A stretch of 64,000 nucleotides of DNA from an uncultured Acidobacteriaceae bacterium. GTDB taxonomy: Bacteria; Acidobacteriota; Terriglobia; Terriglobales; Acidobacteriaceae. Position 1 is the first letter of the stretch; every line of letters begins with the position of its first letter. This document shows positions 25,033-34,049 of the stretch, piece by piece. Below the pieces are notes generated by a model that was not told the DNA's origin, did no database searches, and was given only the letters and a program-made list of their open reading frames with translations. Location: positions 434,001-498,000 of the forward strand of contig CALFMO010000006.1 of assembly GCA_937879855.1 (NCBI GenBank). Reading direction: 5' to 3'. Position numbers and translations under genes: made by a program.

Positions 25033-25059
25033 GGGCGGCCTTTTGGCCGCCCTTTTTTT
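25033..25059. terminator. Intrinsic terminator after ftsK
   Basis: Perfect stem GGGCGGCC-TTTT-GGCCGCCC (25033-25052) followed by seven T (25053-25059). It separates ftsK from a convergent gene; A-richness on the left side may let it work in both directions. Confidence 0.92.
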
Positions 25060-25074
25060 CTTCCAAGAGACTGC

Positions 25075-25593
25075 TTAGTAACGGAACACGACGCCCATCA
25101 GCATGCGAACGTTCTTGCTGCTGCTCACGCCGTTGCTGTGCATCCACATCCAGTCAGCTCCGCCGCGGAATGCCATCAACTTGTTGAAGTTGAAGTCAAC
25201 TCCACCGCCGCCCAACAGAGCAAAGCCGTTGCCAGTCGCGCTTACTCCGGCGAACGTGGCGGAAGCGTGATCGCCACCGAGCAGGACATGCACGAAAGGC
25301 GTGTAATTGCGATTCGCGCGCAGTGACAACTGCGGCCCGAAGGTGTAGGTGTAGTTGTGAAGGCTGACCCCGTTCTGGGTGGTGAAAGACGATCCCAGAT
25401 CAGCGGTGATGCCGAAGGTGCTATTGAAGTTCCCGTTCACCGCGAAGTCAAAGCCATTGGCATTGACGCCGCCCTCGAGGTGGCTGTATTGATAGCCGCC
25501 GAAGAGCTCTCCTTTCGGGTAATCGGGCTCCGCCGCCAACGCAGGCAGCGAACAAAGAGCTAAAAGAATTCCAAGACCAAGAACTTTACGCAC
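25075..25593 (-). CDS. Outer-membrane beta-barrel protein (OmpA/OprF-N-like)
   Basis: A 172-residue protein with a signal peptide (LGLGILLALCSLPALA) and alternating beta-strand pattern (GELFGGYQYSHLEGG; YTYTFGPQLSLRANRN), ending in VVFRY with a terminal aromatic residue, as BAM substrates do. An eight-stranded barrel is likely. The GTG start at 25593 follows a strong AGGAGG. The 190-bp upstream region contains a CCGGC(AAG)CCGG-type hairpin but no recognised riboswitch. Confidence 0.82.
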   Translation of the reverse strand: MRKVLGLGILLALCSLPALAAEPDYPKGELFGGYQYSHLEGGVNANGFDFAVNGNFNSTFGITADLGSSFTTQNGVSLHNYTYTFGPQLSLRANRNYTPFVHVLLGGDHASATFAGVSATGNGFALLGGGGVDFNFNKLMAFRGGADWMWMHSNGVSSSKNVRMLMGVVFRY

Positions 25594-25784
25594 GTTTCCT
25601 CCTCAGAGTGAGTGTGATTTTTTCCTTCCGGCTCACAGGAATCCGGCTTGCCGGAGTCGAAGTGGCACCGTTCTTAGGCGGAAAGGAATCGTTCGTGACT
25701 ATTGAAATTTATTGAGGAGTGCCTAGCAAGTAACTCACAGCACTGTCCGATAGTAACCTCGACGTTACGGGAGAACAGGGCTGT

Positions 25785-26546
25785 TCAGGCGCCAATCCAG
25801 TCGAATACGCGGGATTTCATATGGCGAAACCATTCGGGCAGCCAACTCTTGTAGCGCAGCACCACGGTGGCATGAATGCTCTTGGCCGTCTTAGGCGCGG
25901 ACTTGTTGCTGAAGATCAGATAATAAATTCCCGCCCCTGCCGGCACGTCGGCCTGCACATTGCCTTCGGCCACTCTACCGCTCTCATAGAGCGCGCTGGT
26001 CGCGTATCCGTTCTGCCAAACGGTGAACGCGGAGTCGGTAAGGACATACACTTCAATGTTGTTGTCGACGTCTTCCTTCCTGGCCTGCGTGGTGCTTCTG
26101 CGTATGCCGGCACGCGCATTGTCGGCAGCCGAGGTGAACTGCCCGATGACGGCTACATTCACCGACCCTTCGGGCAAAGCAAATTTGTAATAGCGGAACG
26201 TATGCGGGCCGACGGAAAACGGAGCGTCGAGAATGATGCGGTCGTGCTTCCATCCGACAAATTCTTGCACTAACTGCGCCGTTTCGCTGTCGCTCATCCC
26301 CGCCCAGAGAATGGCTCCGCCCAACACGGCGAGCAGAATCCCCACGATCATCGGTCGCGTGCGCCGGGGCTGCCGAAGCGGAGGCGATAGTTTCTCAACG
26401 ACGACCGGAGTCTTTGGGGGTATGCTGATCGGCTTCCCGCATTTCAGGCAGTACTGCGCCTCGTCGGGCAAGGTGGCGCCGCACTTGGCGCATCCCAGCA
26501 GGACCTTGGCTTCGGGTGGGGTAGTGCTGTTTGACGACATACTCAA
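25785..26546 (-). CDS. Zinc-ribbon membrane protein of unknown function
   Basis: A 253-residue protein. An N-terminal zinc ribbon (C19-x2-C22 ... C33-x2-C36) precedes a transmembrane helix (about 66-84) and a periplasmic domain of about 165 residues rich in beta-strands (HTFRYYKFALPEGSVNVAVI). This build recurs in bacterial proteins that sit at the inner membrane with a cytoplasmic zinc ribbon. No enzymatic motif. The start could also be Met-3. Confidence 0.72.
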   Translation of the reverse strand: MSMSSNSTTPPEAKVLLGCAKCGATLPDEAQYCLKCGKPISIPPKTPVVVEKLSPPLRQPRRTRPMIVGILLAVLGGAILWAGMSDSETAQLVQEFVGWKHDRIILDAPFSVGPHTFRYYKFALPEGSVNVAVIGQFTSAADNARAGIRRSTTQARKEDVDNNIEVYVLTDSAFTVWQNGYATSALYESGRVAEGNVQADVPAGAGIYYLIFSNKSAPKTAKSIHATVVLRYKSWLPEWFRHMKSRVFDWIGA

Positions 26547-26689
26547 GCTCTCATGCTAAGAAAGAAATGCGAACGATCAGGGAGATTAATGGCACACATT
26601 CTGCAGGAGGGGAGTCATTTGAAAGCAGAAATGCCAGCAGATATTATCACAGCTTTGGAACGAACGAGCATATTCTCGGCGCGATGCAT

Positions 26690-27931
26690 TTACGGTGATG
26701 GTTCCGTGCGCAAGCCGCGAAGCGCCAGAGCCCCTAGCGCCAACACTGCCAGAATCATGGCCGCCCACAGAATCGCCATATGCCGCTCCGACCACGGCCG
26801 GTCGTCAGGACGGCCCGTATATTGCGCATTGTGGGCGCCCGGTCCTAACTGCGCTTCCGCCGGCGAGGCCTCGAGATGAAAGAAGCGCGCGTAGTCGTAA
26901 ACCGGGCTGTTCAGCTTCTCATCTCCGTAATACAGGCGGAGCGCGGTCTTGGCCTGGGGATCGAAATAGACGCGGCGTTCGAGCGTCAGCGGTTCAGTGG
27001 CCAGGATGTTCAGCGGTGGATTGTCCCCGTTGTCGATGGTGATGATCAGCTGGCCAGAACCGGCATCACTGTTCGATCCAAACACGTTTACGGCTAATTC
27101 TTCGTTCGTGACCAGCCTTCCCGCGCGATTCACTCGCACCCGGCTGATCTCTCCGCTGCCGAACTGTGCGCCCTTGGCATCTTCAACGCTGACCGTGCGG
27201 CGGAAGTTCACTTGCGCAGGTTCTATGCGAAACAAGATGCGATTGAGTGGAACTCGCGGCGGAATCTCGCAGGCAATTTCAGTTTTGCGTTGTTTGGTTT
27301 GCGGGGCGGCGCACGATCCGGCCTTGGTCCAGGAAGCTTGCTGCTCACGCAGGTTGGCGACCGTCGCGCCTTTCACCTGCTGGGGAAGAATTCCCGGCGA
27401 CAGCCGGACGTGAAGATAACGAAAACTCGAGGGCGGCAGCTTCAGAAACGAGTTCGAGCCCAGTTGCTCTTTAGTGAAGTCGTAAAGCGTGGACGGCGTG
27501 AGTTCGACCTCGGTCGCCTTTCCTGGTGCGCTGCCGCCGAACACCGCAGCCTTGGCCACAAAATCGTGCGCGTCGAGACGCAGGCGAATGCGATCGTATT
27601 CGGCGAGGCCTTGAGTATCGAGATCGAATTCGGTGTGCCCCGCGACGCTGCCGAGATTTAAAATCTTGGCCGCCACTTCTTCGGAGGACGTCCCGGCCCG
27701 CTGCTCCGAAAGCGCGTACTGCACGGCAGAGTCGCCGTCATACAGTCGCAGGTCCCCAAGATCGGGACGCGAGTGGGCCCAGAGTTCCAGGTCGACGATG
27801 AAAACATTCTGGCGGTCTGGCTGGCTGATGTGGATGTCGCGAACATTGCTGAAATACGGGATCGCGGGCTCCGGCGGGCCGGCAGGATCCGCGAGCAGAA
27901 AAATGAAAAACAATGACGCGGCAACCTTCAT
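26690..27931 (-). CDS. DUF3999 family membrane-anchored protein
   Basis: A 413-residue protein from ATG 27931 (MKVAASLFFIFLLA signal); an in-frame codon at 27994 lies inside the preceding gene and would add 21 residues. A large periplasmic beta-rich region (about 20-370) ends in a single C-terminal helix (AILWAAMILAVLALGALAL) and a basic tail. It overlaps the DUF2339 gene by 4 bp, a pairing seen in many proteobacterial and acidobacterial genomes, so the two proteins probably work together at the envelope. Function unknown. Confidence 0.8.
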   Translation of the reverse strand: MKVAASLFFIFLLADPAGPPEPAIPYFSNVRDIHISQPDRQNVFIVDLELWAHSRPDLGDLRLYDGDSAVQYALSEQRAGTSSEEVAAKILNLGSVAGHTEFDLDTQGLAEYDRIRLRLDAHDFVAKAAVFGGSAPGKATEVELTPSTLYDFTKEQLGSNSFLKLPPSSFRYLHVRLSPGILPQQVKGATVANLREQQASWTKAGSCAAPQTKQRKTEIACEIPPRVPLNRILFRIEPAQVNFRRTVSVEDAKGAQFGSGEISRVRVNRAGRLVTNEELAVNVFGSNSDAGSGQLIITIDNGDNPPLNILATEPLTLERRVYFDPQAKTALRLYYGDEKLNSPVYDYARFFHLEASPAEAQLGPGAHNAQYTGRPDDRPWSERHMAILWAAMILAVLALGALALRGLRTEPSP

Positions 27932-29838
27932 GCGAGCGTGGACTTCCCTTCTGCTCCCTCTGTCGCCCGGTTGCGGCTGGAAAGCTGCAGCCAATCCCGC
28001 TGGTAGACAAACGAAATTGCCAGGAGCAAAACCCCGAGCACGATGAAGCTGACGATGCGATAGCCGCGATCGAGCTCAGAGACGTCGTATATGAACACCT
28101 TCCCTACCGTGAGCGCGATGAGCAGCAGAGCCTGCCATCGCACAAACGCCGAGCGCCGCAGGAATCCGACGATCATCAGCATGGCGCCGTAGGCCATCCA
28201 CAGGGCGGAATAAGTGAAGTCGCGTTCAATTTCGATGCGACGGTAGTCCAGGTAGAAGCCCGCGCTTCTTGGCTGAACCGCAATGATTTGTCGGGAAAAA
28301 GCGTCGGCCACTTCGCGGGTCAAAGCAACCATGGCAAGCGCGTTCAGCGCAACCGTCGCAACGTTCGCCACCACGCGCGCAGAATCATCGTCGCGCTTGG
28401 AGGCGTACCAGGCAACGGCTCCCAGCACGGCCACCGCCACGGCGTAGGTGGCCATGCGCAGGTTGAAGATGAGTTGCGTGGTATGGAAATTGTCGATCGC
28501 GAGCAAGCGCACGACGCCCAGAACCAGCGCGCCCAGCGCGAACACATTGAGGAAATCGGATTTGATACGATTGGCGACCCACAACAGCACTCCGGCTTCA
28601 ATAAACCAGCCGATGGTAATCCAGTGCGCATCCAGGCGAATGGGAATTGCGACGGTGATGAAGCCGATAGCGACGGCGAGGTGGAGAAAATGCAAGATCT
28701 CCGACGCACCTGGAGTGAGCGCGCGCGCGTGAACCTGGCAGCTGAGAAAGATATAGACCGCAGCCAGGCCCAGCGCGAACCATGCCATGTAGGTCTTGTC
28801 GACTTCCTCGATCATGGCGTAGGCCTGCAGGAAATACACTCCCGCATTGACGAACGCGAGGACCGCCGGAATCGAAGCCAGCAGCGCCATCTCGCTGTCT
28901 GGTTGCAAAGTGATCAGAGGCGCGATCGCGAAGATGGCGAAGAACAGCGTCGCAAAACCGAGCGTGAGATTGAGCTGGTTGCGCGTGTAGAAACTTGAAT
29001 ACCAACCGATGTAAAGCAAGAGTGTGCCCGCATAACTCATGACGAGCAGTCGCCGCCAGGGCTTGAACCGCACCAGTGCGAGCGTGGCGAGATCGAGAAT
29101 CGCCACGTAGGAGAACAACGCAATCTCGCGGTTCTGCCCCGTCGAGAGTAGCAACGGCGTGCTGAAGCCGCCAGTCAGCGCGAAGGCGGCGAGGATTTGG
29201 GCGTCTTGCGCCAGCGCCATAGCCGCAGTAGCTGCGGTAACCGCCAGCATCATGATGAAGGCGACGCCACTGGGAACTAGGCTGTAGACCTGAAACGCAG
29301 CCCACAGCGACAGATACATCGCGCCGATGCCCACCGCTTTGAGCGAATAGGAAAACGCCTTGTAACCTTTGCTGCGAAAGCGTTCGCTCCACACGACCAT
29401 CGCGATTCCAGCGAGCAGTCCGATGGTGACGCGTCCGGCTGGGCCGATCCAGTTATTGTCGAAGGCGAATTTCAGAAAATAAGAAACGCCGATCAGAAGC
29501 GCAGCGATCCCAATGCGGTTCAACCAGTGCGAACCGATGCGGGATTCCAGGTCGGAGTCGGATTTCGTGTAGGGCACCCGTGGTGAAATGTTGGCTGGCG
29601 CGCTGACTACGTATGGAACTCGCGGTGGAATCTGCGGCGGCGAGCCTGCGACCGACGGCTTGGGTGGCGCAGGCGACGCTTCCGCGGGAATAACGGGCAC
29701 GGCGGATTCGACAGCAACGGACGGCTGTTGCTGCACCGGCACATCCATCTGCAACCGGCGCTCGATGCGATAGACCCGGGCGGTGAGATCGGCAAGCATC
29801 TGCCGAATGACTTGCAGATCGCTGTTAGACGTTTCCAT
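27928..29838 (-). CDS. DUF2339 family polytopic membrane protein
   Basis: A 636-residue protein with a short N-terminal coiled coil (MLADLTARVYRIERRLQ), a Pro/Ala/Val-rich linker (about 35-85) and then some 18-20 hydrophobic segments to the C-terminus. This is the DUF2339 layout. Its 3' end overlaps the DUF3999 start by 4 bp (ATGA), so translation is coupled. Suggested roles in the family (envelope integrity, polysaccharide or lipid handling) are unproven. Confidence 0.85.
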   Translation of the reverse strand: METSNSDLQVIRQMLADLTARVYRIERRLQMDVPVQQQPSVAVESAVPVIPAEASPAPPKPSVAGSPPQIPPRVPYVVSAPANISPRVPYTKSDSDLESRIGSHWLNRIGIAALLIGVSYFLKFAFDNNWIGPAGRVTIGLLAGIAMVVWSERFRSKGYKAFSYSLKAVGIGAMYLSLWAAFQVYSLVPSGVAFIMMLAVTAATAAMALAQDAQILAAFALTGGFSTPLLLSTGQNREIALFSYVAILDLATLALVRFKPWRRLLVMSYAGTLLLYIGWYSSFYTRNQLNLTLGFATLFFAIFAIAPLITLQPDSEMALLASIPAVLAFVNAGVYFLQAYAMIEEVDKTYMAWFALGLAAVYIFLSCQVHARALTPGASEILHFLHLAVAIGFITVAIPIRLDAHWITIGWFIEAGVLLWVANRIKSDFLNVFALGALVLGVVRLLAIDNFHTTQLIFNLRMATYAVAVAVLGAVAWYASKRDDDSARVVANVATVALNALAMVALTREVADAFSRQIIAVQPRSAGFYLDYRRIEIERDFTYSALWMAYGAMLMIVGFLRRSAFVRWQALLLIALTVGKVFIYDVSELDRGYRIVSFIVLGVLLLAISFVYQRDWLQLSSRNRATEGAEGKSTLA

Positions 29839-29911
29839 GTGGAGAGCTACGCATTATCGGCGAAACCTTCGAGCCTTGCACGCTATTTTTCCAACGCTCG
29901 CAAACTTCGGT

Positions 29912-31477
29912 TCACTCGGGATTCCGTAATTCCTTGAGCATCGGCGGTTCCGGAGGCTGCACGTTCTGCTTTTCCTCACATTTTTCATATGTGGAACTTT
30001 TCAGGCACCAGGTAGTCGAGGACCACGCGCCGGGCTCGCCCTTATCGTTTGCCGGTTCCTGTTCGAACCGTGTCACTTTCGACCAATCATCTGACAGAGA
30101 GAAGTCCTCGGAACGTGCGTCAGCGTTGTCGACGACGCTGCTCAAGTCGAGAGCTTTACTGACTTTGAAAGTTTTATCCACGGCAAAAAGACGCATATCC
30201 ACGCGCGGGCACGCGCCACACTGACCCGAACCAAACTCGGAGTAGTACACTCGCGGTCCGGACTTGACCAGCAGCGTTCCGTCAGAGGATCGTTTCGCAT
30301 CGAATCCCTCTTCGCCCACGATTTCACTGAATGGTTTGAACGTTGCTCCGTTGCGGTATGCCAGTACGGGTCCACAAACCCATTCTCCTGCTCCGACACC
30401 GTGCCAGAAGTTGTGAATCGGACGCGCCACCGGCGACAAGCCCTCGGGACCATATGCGTATCCGCGTGCTTCGTTGACCACAATAAAAGCGTCGGATTGC
30501 CAACCGGTCGATTCGCTGCCGTGCGGAATGAACCACGCGGAGTGATCATGGCCGTACTTATCCGTCCCCGTCAGTCCGATATCGCAAGGTGTCATTTGAA
30601 ATTTGCGAGCGGGATCCAGGCGAATTCGGTTGAACGTTTCTGGCTTGCCGTACGCGCGAATCGACGACGAAGTCGAATACGCTCCCATCTTTTTTCCCGC
30701 AGGCGCGGCACTGAACACATCGACCATCAGTCTCAGATCGCGCAATTCCAGCGTAGGCAGCGGTGGGAAGGAAGTGAAAGGTATCTCGATCCGGAATTTA
30801 TAGCCAGGCTGATCGTGGCCTACCCACATCTGAATGTGGCCGTCTGGCTTGAGCATGGCTGGCACTTCTTCGGGGTACGACGGTGGAGCGCTGGCGAAGT
30901 CGCGTGTAATGGCTTCCAACGCCGGCGTGGCATACGACTCGACGGAATAGGAATCCGTGAGCAGCCACTGTCGCAGGAAAAGGCGCTTGAACACTGGCCG
31001 ATAGCTTTGCTGCTTAGCGACCCAATCGCGGCACTTCTTCTGTTCTGCCTCCGTTGGATCGGGTGCTCCTGGCTGTTTCCCAAAATCGGCGCAGGAGTCT
31101 TGTCCTTTAGGAAATTCATTCTCATCGAACTGATTGCCCCATCCGATCACTGGCAGGGGCATATCGATGGCGGCCGCGAGCCACACTTCAACATGATCCT
31201 TGGAGAGTATCGAATTCTGGTCCTTGGGGAAGTCGGGAGCCGAACCATCCAGTTCGCCAGCGATCATGAGGGCAGAGCCCAGATTGCGAATCCAGAGATG
31301 TCCGTTGCGAGCGCCGTTGCCATGCGGAATCAGTGTGATGTCGGGAGGCTTGCTCTTGAAATCCGCGATGGAGTCTTGGACGCCGGATGACTGCATGAGC
31401 GGCACGGAGATCGATTTGTCCTGCGCGAATACGCTGGAGCAGCCGAGTAGAAACAGAATTGTGCCGGTAAAGCGCAT
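29912..31477 (-). CDS. Secreted protein with CBM9/DOMON-like N-terminal region
   Basis: About 521 residues from ATG 31477; a GTG at 31486 adds three. The signal peptide ends near SSVFAQ. The region at about residues 60-115 reads like a carbohydrate-binding family 9 or DOMON sandwich (NGHLWIRNLGSALMIAGELD, then KDHVEVWLAAAIDM). The remainder is beta-rich with several Cys pairs (CADF, CRDW, CGACPR, CLKS...KCEE) that could form disulfides. No catalytic motif seen. I do not recognise the full-length family. Confidence 0.65.
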   Translation of the reverse strand: MRFTGTILFLLGCSSVFAQDKSISVPLMQSSGVQDSIADFKSKPPDITLIPHGNGARNGHLWIRNLGSALMIAGELDGSAPDFPKDQNSILSKDHVEVWLAAAIDMPLPVIGWGNQFDENEFPKGQDSCADFGKQPGAPDPTEAEQKKCRDWVAKQQSYRPVFKRLFLRQWLLTDSYSVESYATPALEAITRDFASAPPSYPEEVPAMLKPDGHIQMWVGHDQPGYKFRIEIPFTSFPPLPTLELRDLRLMVDVFSAAPAGKKMGAYSTSSSIRAYGKPETFNRIRLDPARKFQMTPCDIGLTGTDKYGHDHSAWFIPHGSESTGWQSDAFIVVNEARGYAYGPEGLSPVARPIHNFWHGVGAGEWVCGPVLAYRNGATFKPFSEIVGEEGFDAKRSSDGTLLVKSGPRVYYSEFGSGQCGACPRVDMRLFAVDKTFKVSKALDLSSVVDNADARSEDFSLSDDWSKVTRFEQEPANDKGEPGAWSSTTWCLKSSTYEKCEEKQNVQPPEPPMLKELRNPE

Positions 31478-31547
31478 CTGCGGCACAGACTAGCAGAAGC
31501 CCAATTTTCGGGGGAGTATCGGTGGTAACGTTTCGTTTCAGCCAAAC

Positions 31548-32138
31548 CTAAGCAGTCTTCGCGGCGCTCCCGTCCAGCCCCAGTTCCTTGGCGATCGGCT
31601 TCATCGCTTCAATGCAGAAAGCGATGTGCTCGTCCAGGTCGACCCCGAGGTCGGCGGCGCCGTTGACGATGTCATCGCGATTCACTTTGCGCGCGAAGGC
31701 TTTGTCTTTCATCCTTTTTCGCACCGACTTGGCGTCGACTTCCGCCAGCGACTTTCCCGGCTTGATCAATGCGACCGCCGTGATAAATCCGGCCAGTTCG
31801 TCGCAGGCGAAGAGAGCCTTTTCCATGGGCGTGTCGCGGGTCACGCCGCTATATTCGGCGTGCGACATGATGGCGCGCGTGATGACCTCGGGCCAGCCGC
31901 GTTCCTTCAAGATCTCGTTGCCTTTGTAAGGATGGTCTTGAAGGCTGGGCCAGCGCTCGTAGTCGAAGTCGTGAACCAGGCCGACGACGCCCCACAGGTT
32001 TTCGTCTTCGGCAGAGCCGTTTCCCCACTTGCGGGCGCAGGCGCGCATGCAAGCCTCGACGGCCAGCGCGTGCTTGCGCAAACTTTCTGATTGGGTGAAC
32101 TCAGTTAGTAACCCCCACGCGGACTCGCGATCAATCAT
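31548..32138 (-). CDS. HD-domain phosphohydrolase
   Basis: A 196-residue protein from ATG 32138 (MIDRESAW). HD-superfamily metal ligands: H23, the H56-D57 doublet in VHDFDYE, H69, H93 and D113. The arrangement resembles stand-alone HDIG-type hydrolases (COG2316-like). It probably cleaves a phosphoester or nucleotide; substrate unknown. Divergent from the XRE regulator. Confidence 0.82.
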   Translation of the reverse strand: MIDRESAWGLLTEFTQSESLRKHALAVEACMRACARKWGNGSAEDENLWGVVGLVHDFDYERWPSLQDHPYKGNEILKERGWPEVITRAIMSHAEYSGVTRDTPMEKALFACDELAGFITAVALIKPGKSLAEVDAKSVRKRMKDKAFARKVNRDDIVNGAADLGVDLDEHIAFCIEAMKPIAKELGLDGSAAKTA

Positions 32139-32186
32139 GGTCTTTGCCTGTTTTCTCCGGGTATTTGAGGTGCTGTTCTTGTTTTT

Positions 32187-32205
32187 GCCCGCAAAATTCG
32201 CGGGC
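32187..32205. repeat. A-loop hairpin element without outer arms
   Basis: GCCCGC (32187-32192), loop AAAATTC, GCGGGC (32200-32205). The 7-nt loop beginning AAAA matches the hairpin family at 20394, 36559 and 42412, but the TGCCCCA/TGGGGCA outer arms are absent. It lies in the HD/XRE divergent spacer. Confidence 0.55.
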
Positions 32206-32335
32206 TCATCGTATTTTAACCTTGACTTCCACAGGGCGGATGCCGCAGATTGACCCTGCAGTCGGAACTTCTCCCCCACTAGTTCCTTGTAGTTAGGCTG
32301 CGCGGAGTAGCCCGCTCTGGCACTCCCACAACCCG

Positions 32336-32875
32336 ATGGCCACGACTCTTGCCCCTGTAGATTCTAGGGAAGTCGTAAGATGTGACCACTGCTTGCTGGT
32401 TCAGTTCCGTACTTCCAACAACAATTGCCGACGCTGTCACGCTTCCCTGGACGAGGAGCCGGAACCTGAACCGATCCTGGTAGCGCCACCGATGATGATG
32501 CCCGTGCCCGGCAACGGCCGCGGACATTTGAACCTGGCGACCTCCATCCGCTCTCTGCGCCTGCGCAACGGGCTCAGCCAGCGCCAACTCGCCGGACGCA
32601 TGGCGGTGCCGCGCACCTACGTTTCCAAAATCGAAAACGAGAAAGCCACGCCTACGCTGTCGTCCCTGGAACGGCTGGCGCGCGCACTGGAGGTCACTGT
32701 GCCCGATTTGCTCAGCGGCGGCGAACGCAGCCGCCAGGAAGAAGTCAGCGAGTTGATGAAAGATCAATTTATCGCCGAACTCCTGCCCTTCGTTTCGCAA
32801 CTAAATGGAATGCAGATGTCGAGCATCCTGACGCAGGTGCGGGACTTGACGGTGCGTCCGCGGAGGAGCGCGTAG
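32336..32875 (+). CDS. XRE-family transcriptional regulator with N-terminal zinc ribbon
   Basis: A 179-residue DNA-binding protein. Two CxxC pairs (C16/C19 and C31/C34) form a zinc ribbon, followed by a Pro/Glu linker and a Cro/CI-type helix-turn-helix at about 68-122 (LRLRNGLSQRQLAGRMAVPR, TYVSKIENEKATPTLSSLER). The C-terminal helical part (about 125-172) may mediate dimerisation. Target unknown; nothing nearby is obviously under its control. Confidence 0.85.
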   Translation: MATTLAPVDSREVVRCDHCLLVQFRTSNNNCRRCHASLDEEPEPEPILVAPPMMMPVPGNGRGHLNLATSIRSLRLRNGLSQRQLAGRMAVPRTYVSKIENEKATPTLSSLERLARALEVTVPDLLSGGERSRQEEVSELMKDQFIAELLPFVSQLNGMQMSSILTQVRDLTVRPRRSA

Positions 32876-33092
32876 CTGGCGTAGTTAAAGTTTCGAGCGG
32901 CCCGTGTCGATGATTTAGGGTTCGGCACATCAACAAGTTTATCCGGGCAACCAGCCAACGCTAGCCGGGACCGATTTTTGGTTCCGGCTTTTTTCCGTTT
33001 TATCATAGGGCAGTCTCAGAATCTCCCCACCATTAATCGGCATCTCAACCTTGAGATTTCTTTTATCAAGATTTATCTGACAAGGAAGATCT

Positions 33093-34007
33093 ATGCCTAC
33101 ATCGCAGAAAAGTGCCGTGATCACTGGAGCTTCGAGTGGAATTGGGCTGTCTTGCGTGGCGCGCATGAGCCGAGCGGGGTGGCAGGTGTTTGCCGGAGTG
33201 CGCAAGCAGACAGATCGGGAAAATCTCAGGCAAACTTTTGCCGCGAATGTATACCCCGTGTTGATGGACGTGGAGGACGAAGCGTCGATCGCTGCGGCTG
33301 CTGCCGAGATCGAGCGGCAACTTTCTGGACGCGGCTTGGATGGATTAGTGAACGTCGCCGGAATCGGCATGGTTCGCCCGATGGAATACGCGACCATGCA
33401 AGATTTGCGAAAAATATTCGACGTCAACTTCTTTGGCCAAGTCGCCATCATCCAGGCTTTTTCGCGTCTGCTGCGGAAACAACGTGGTCGAATTGTGAAT
33501 ATCACTACAGTCGGCGTAAATCTTGCGATCCCGTTCGGTGGTCTGTTGAATGGCAGCAAGAGCGCGTTTGCCAAAGTGAGCGACACGCTGCGATTGGAGA
33601 TGAATCCATTTGGCGTGCGCGTGATCGCGATCGAACCTGGCTCGATTTCGACTCCGGCTGTCGACAAAACGTTGGGCGATTTGGAGCAGGTCATCCGCGC
33701 CCTGCCCGCTGAGGCACAGGCGTTATACGGAGCGAGCATCCGAAAAATGGGCAGGCGCGGCTACGCGATGGAAAAGGATGGAAGCTCGCCGGACGTAGTC
33801 GCCGCGGCCGTGCATCATGCGCTCACCTCGAGCCGTCCGCGAATCCGATACCGGGTTGGCAAACACGCCAAGCTGCTTGCGACCTTGCCGAAAATCTTGC
33901 CGGAAAGGGTGATGGACGGCATCCTGCACCGCATGTTGGGAACTTCAGAACGGCGCGAGACTGGGCCCAAGGAGTCTCGGGCGCCTAGGTCAGCGCGGTC
34001 CGCGTAG
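33093..34007 (+). CDS. Short-chain dehydrogenase-like protein lacking the catalytic Tyr
   Basis: A 304-residue Rossmann-fold protein. The cofactor motif TGASSGIG (11-18) and VNVAG (87-91) with N112 are intact and K156 is present. The expected YxxxK reads LLNGSK: the Tyr position (152) is Leu (codon TTG), and the usual catalytic Ser near 138 is Thr (NITTV). It may bind NAD(P) without normal dehydrogenase chemistry. Shine-Dalgarno AAGGAAG lies at the right distance. Neighbour on the same strand: HtrA-like protease, 42 bp later. Confidence 0.85.
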   Translation: MPTSQKSAVITGASSGIGLSCVARMSRAGWQVFAGVRKQTDRENLRQTFAANVYPVLMDVEDEASIAAAAAEIERQLSGRGLDGLVNVAGIGMVRPMEYATMQDLRKIFDVNFFGQVAIIQAFSRLLRKQRGRIVNITTVGVNLAIPFGGLLNGSKSAFAKVSDTLRLEMNPFGVRVIAIEPGSISTPAVDKTLGDLEQVIRALPAEAQALYGASIRKMGRRGYAMEKDGSSPDVVAAAVHHALTSSRPRIRYRVGKHAKLLATLPKILPERVMDGILHRMLGTSERRETGPKESRAPRSARSA

Positions 34008-34049
34008 CCGTGGTTGAATCCGAAGTAGATCGAAGAACATCTATCCAGC

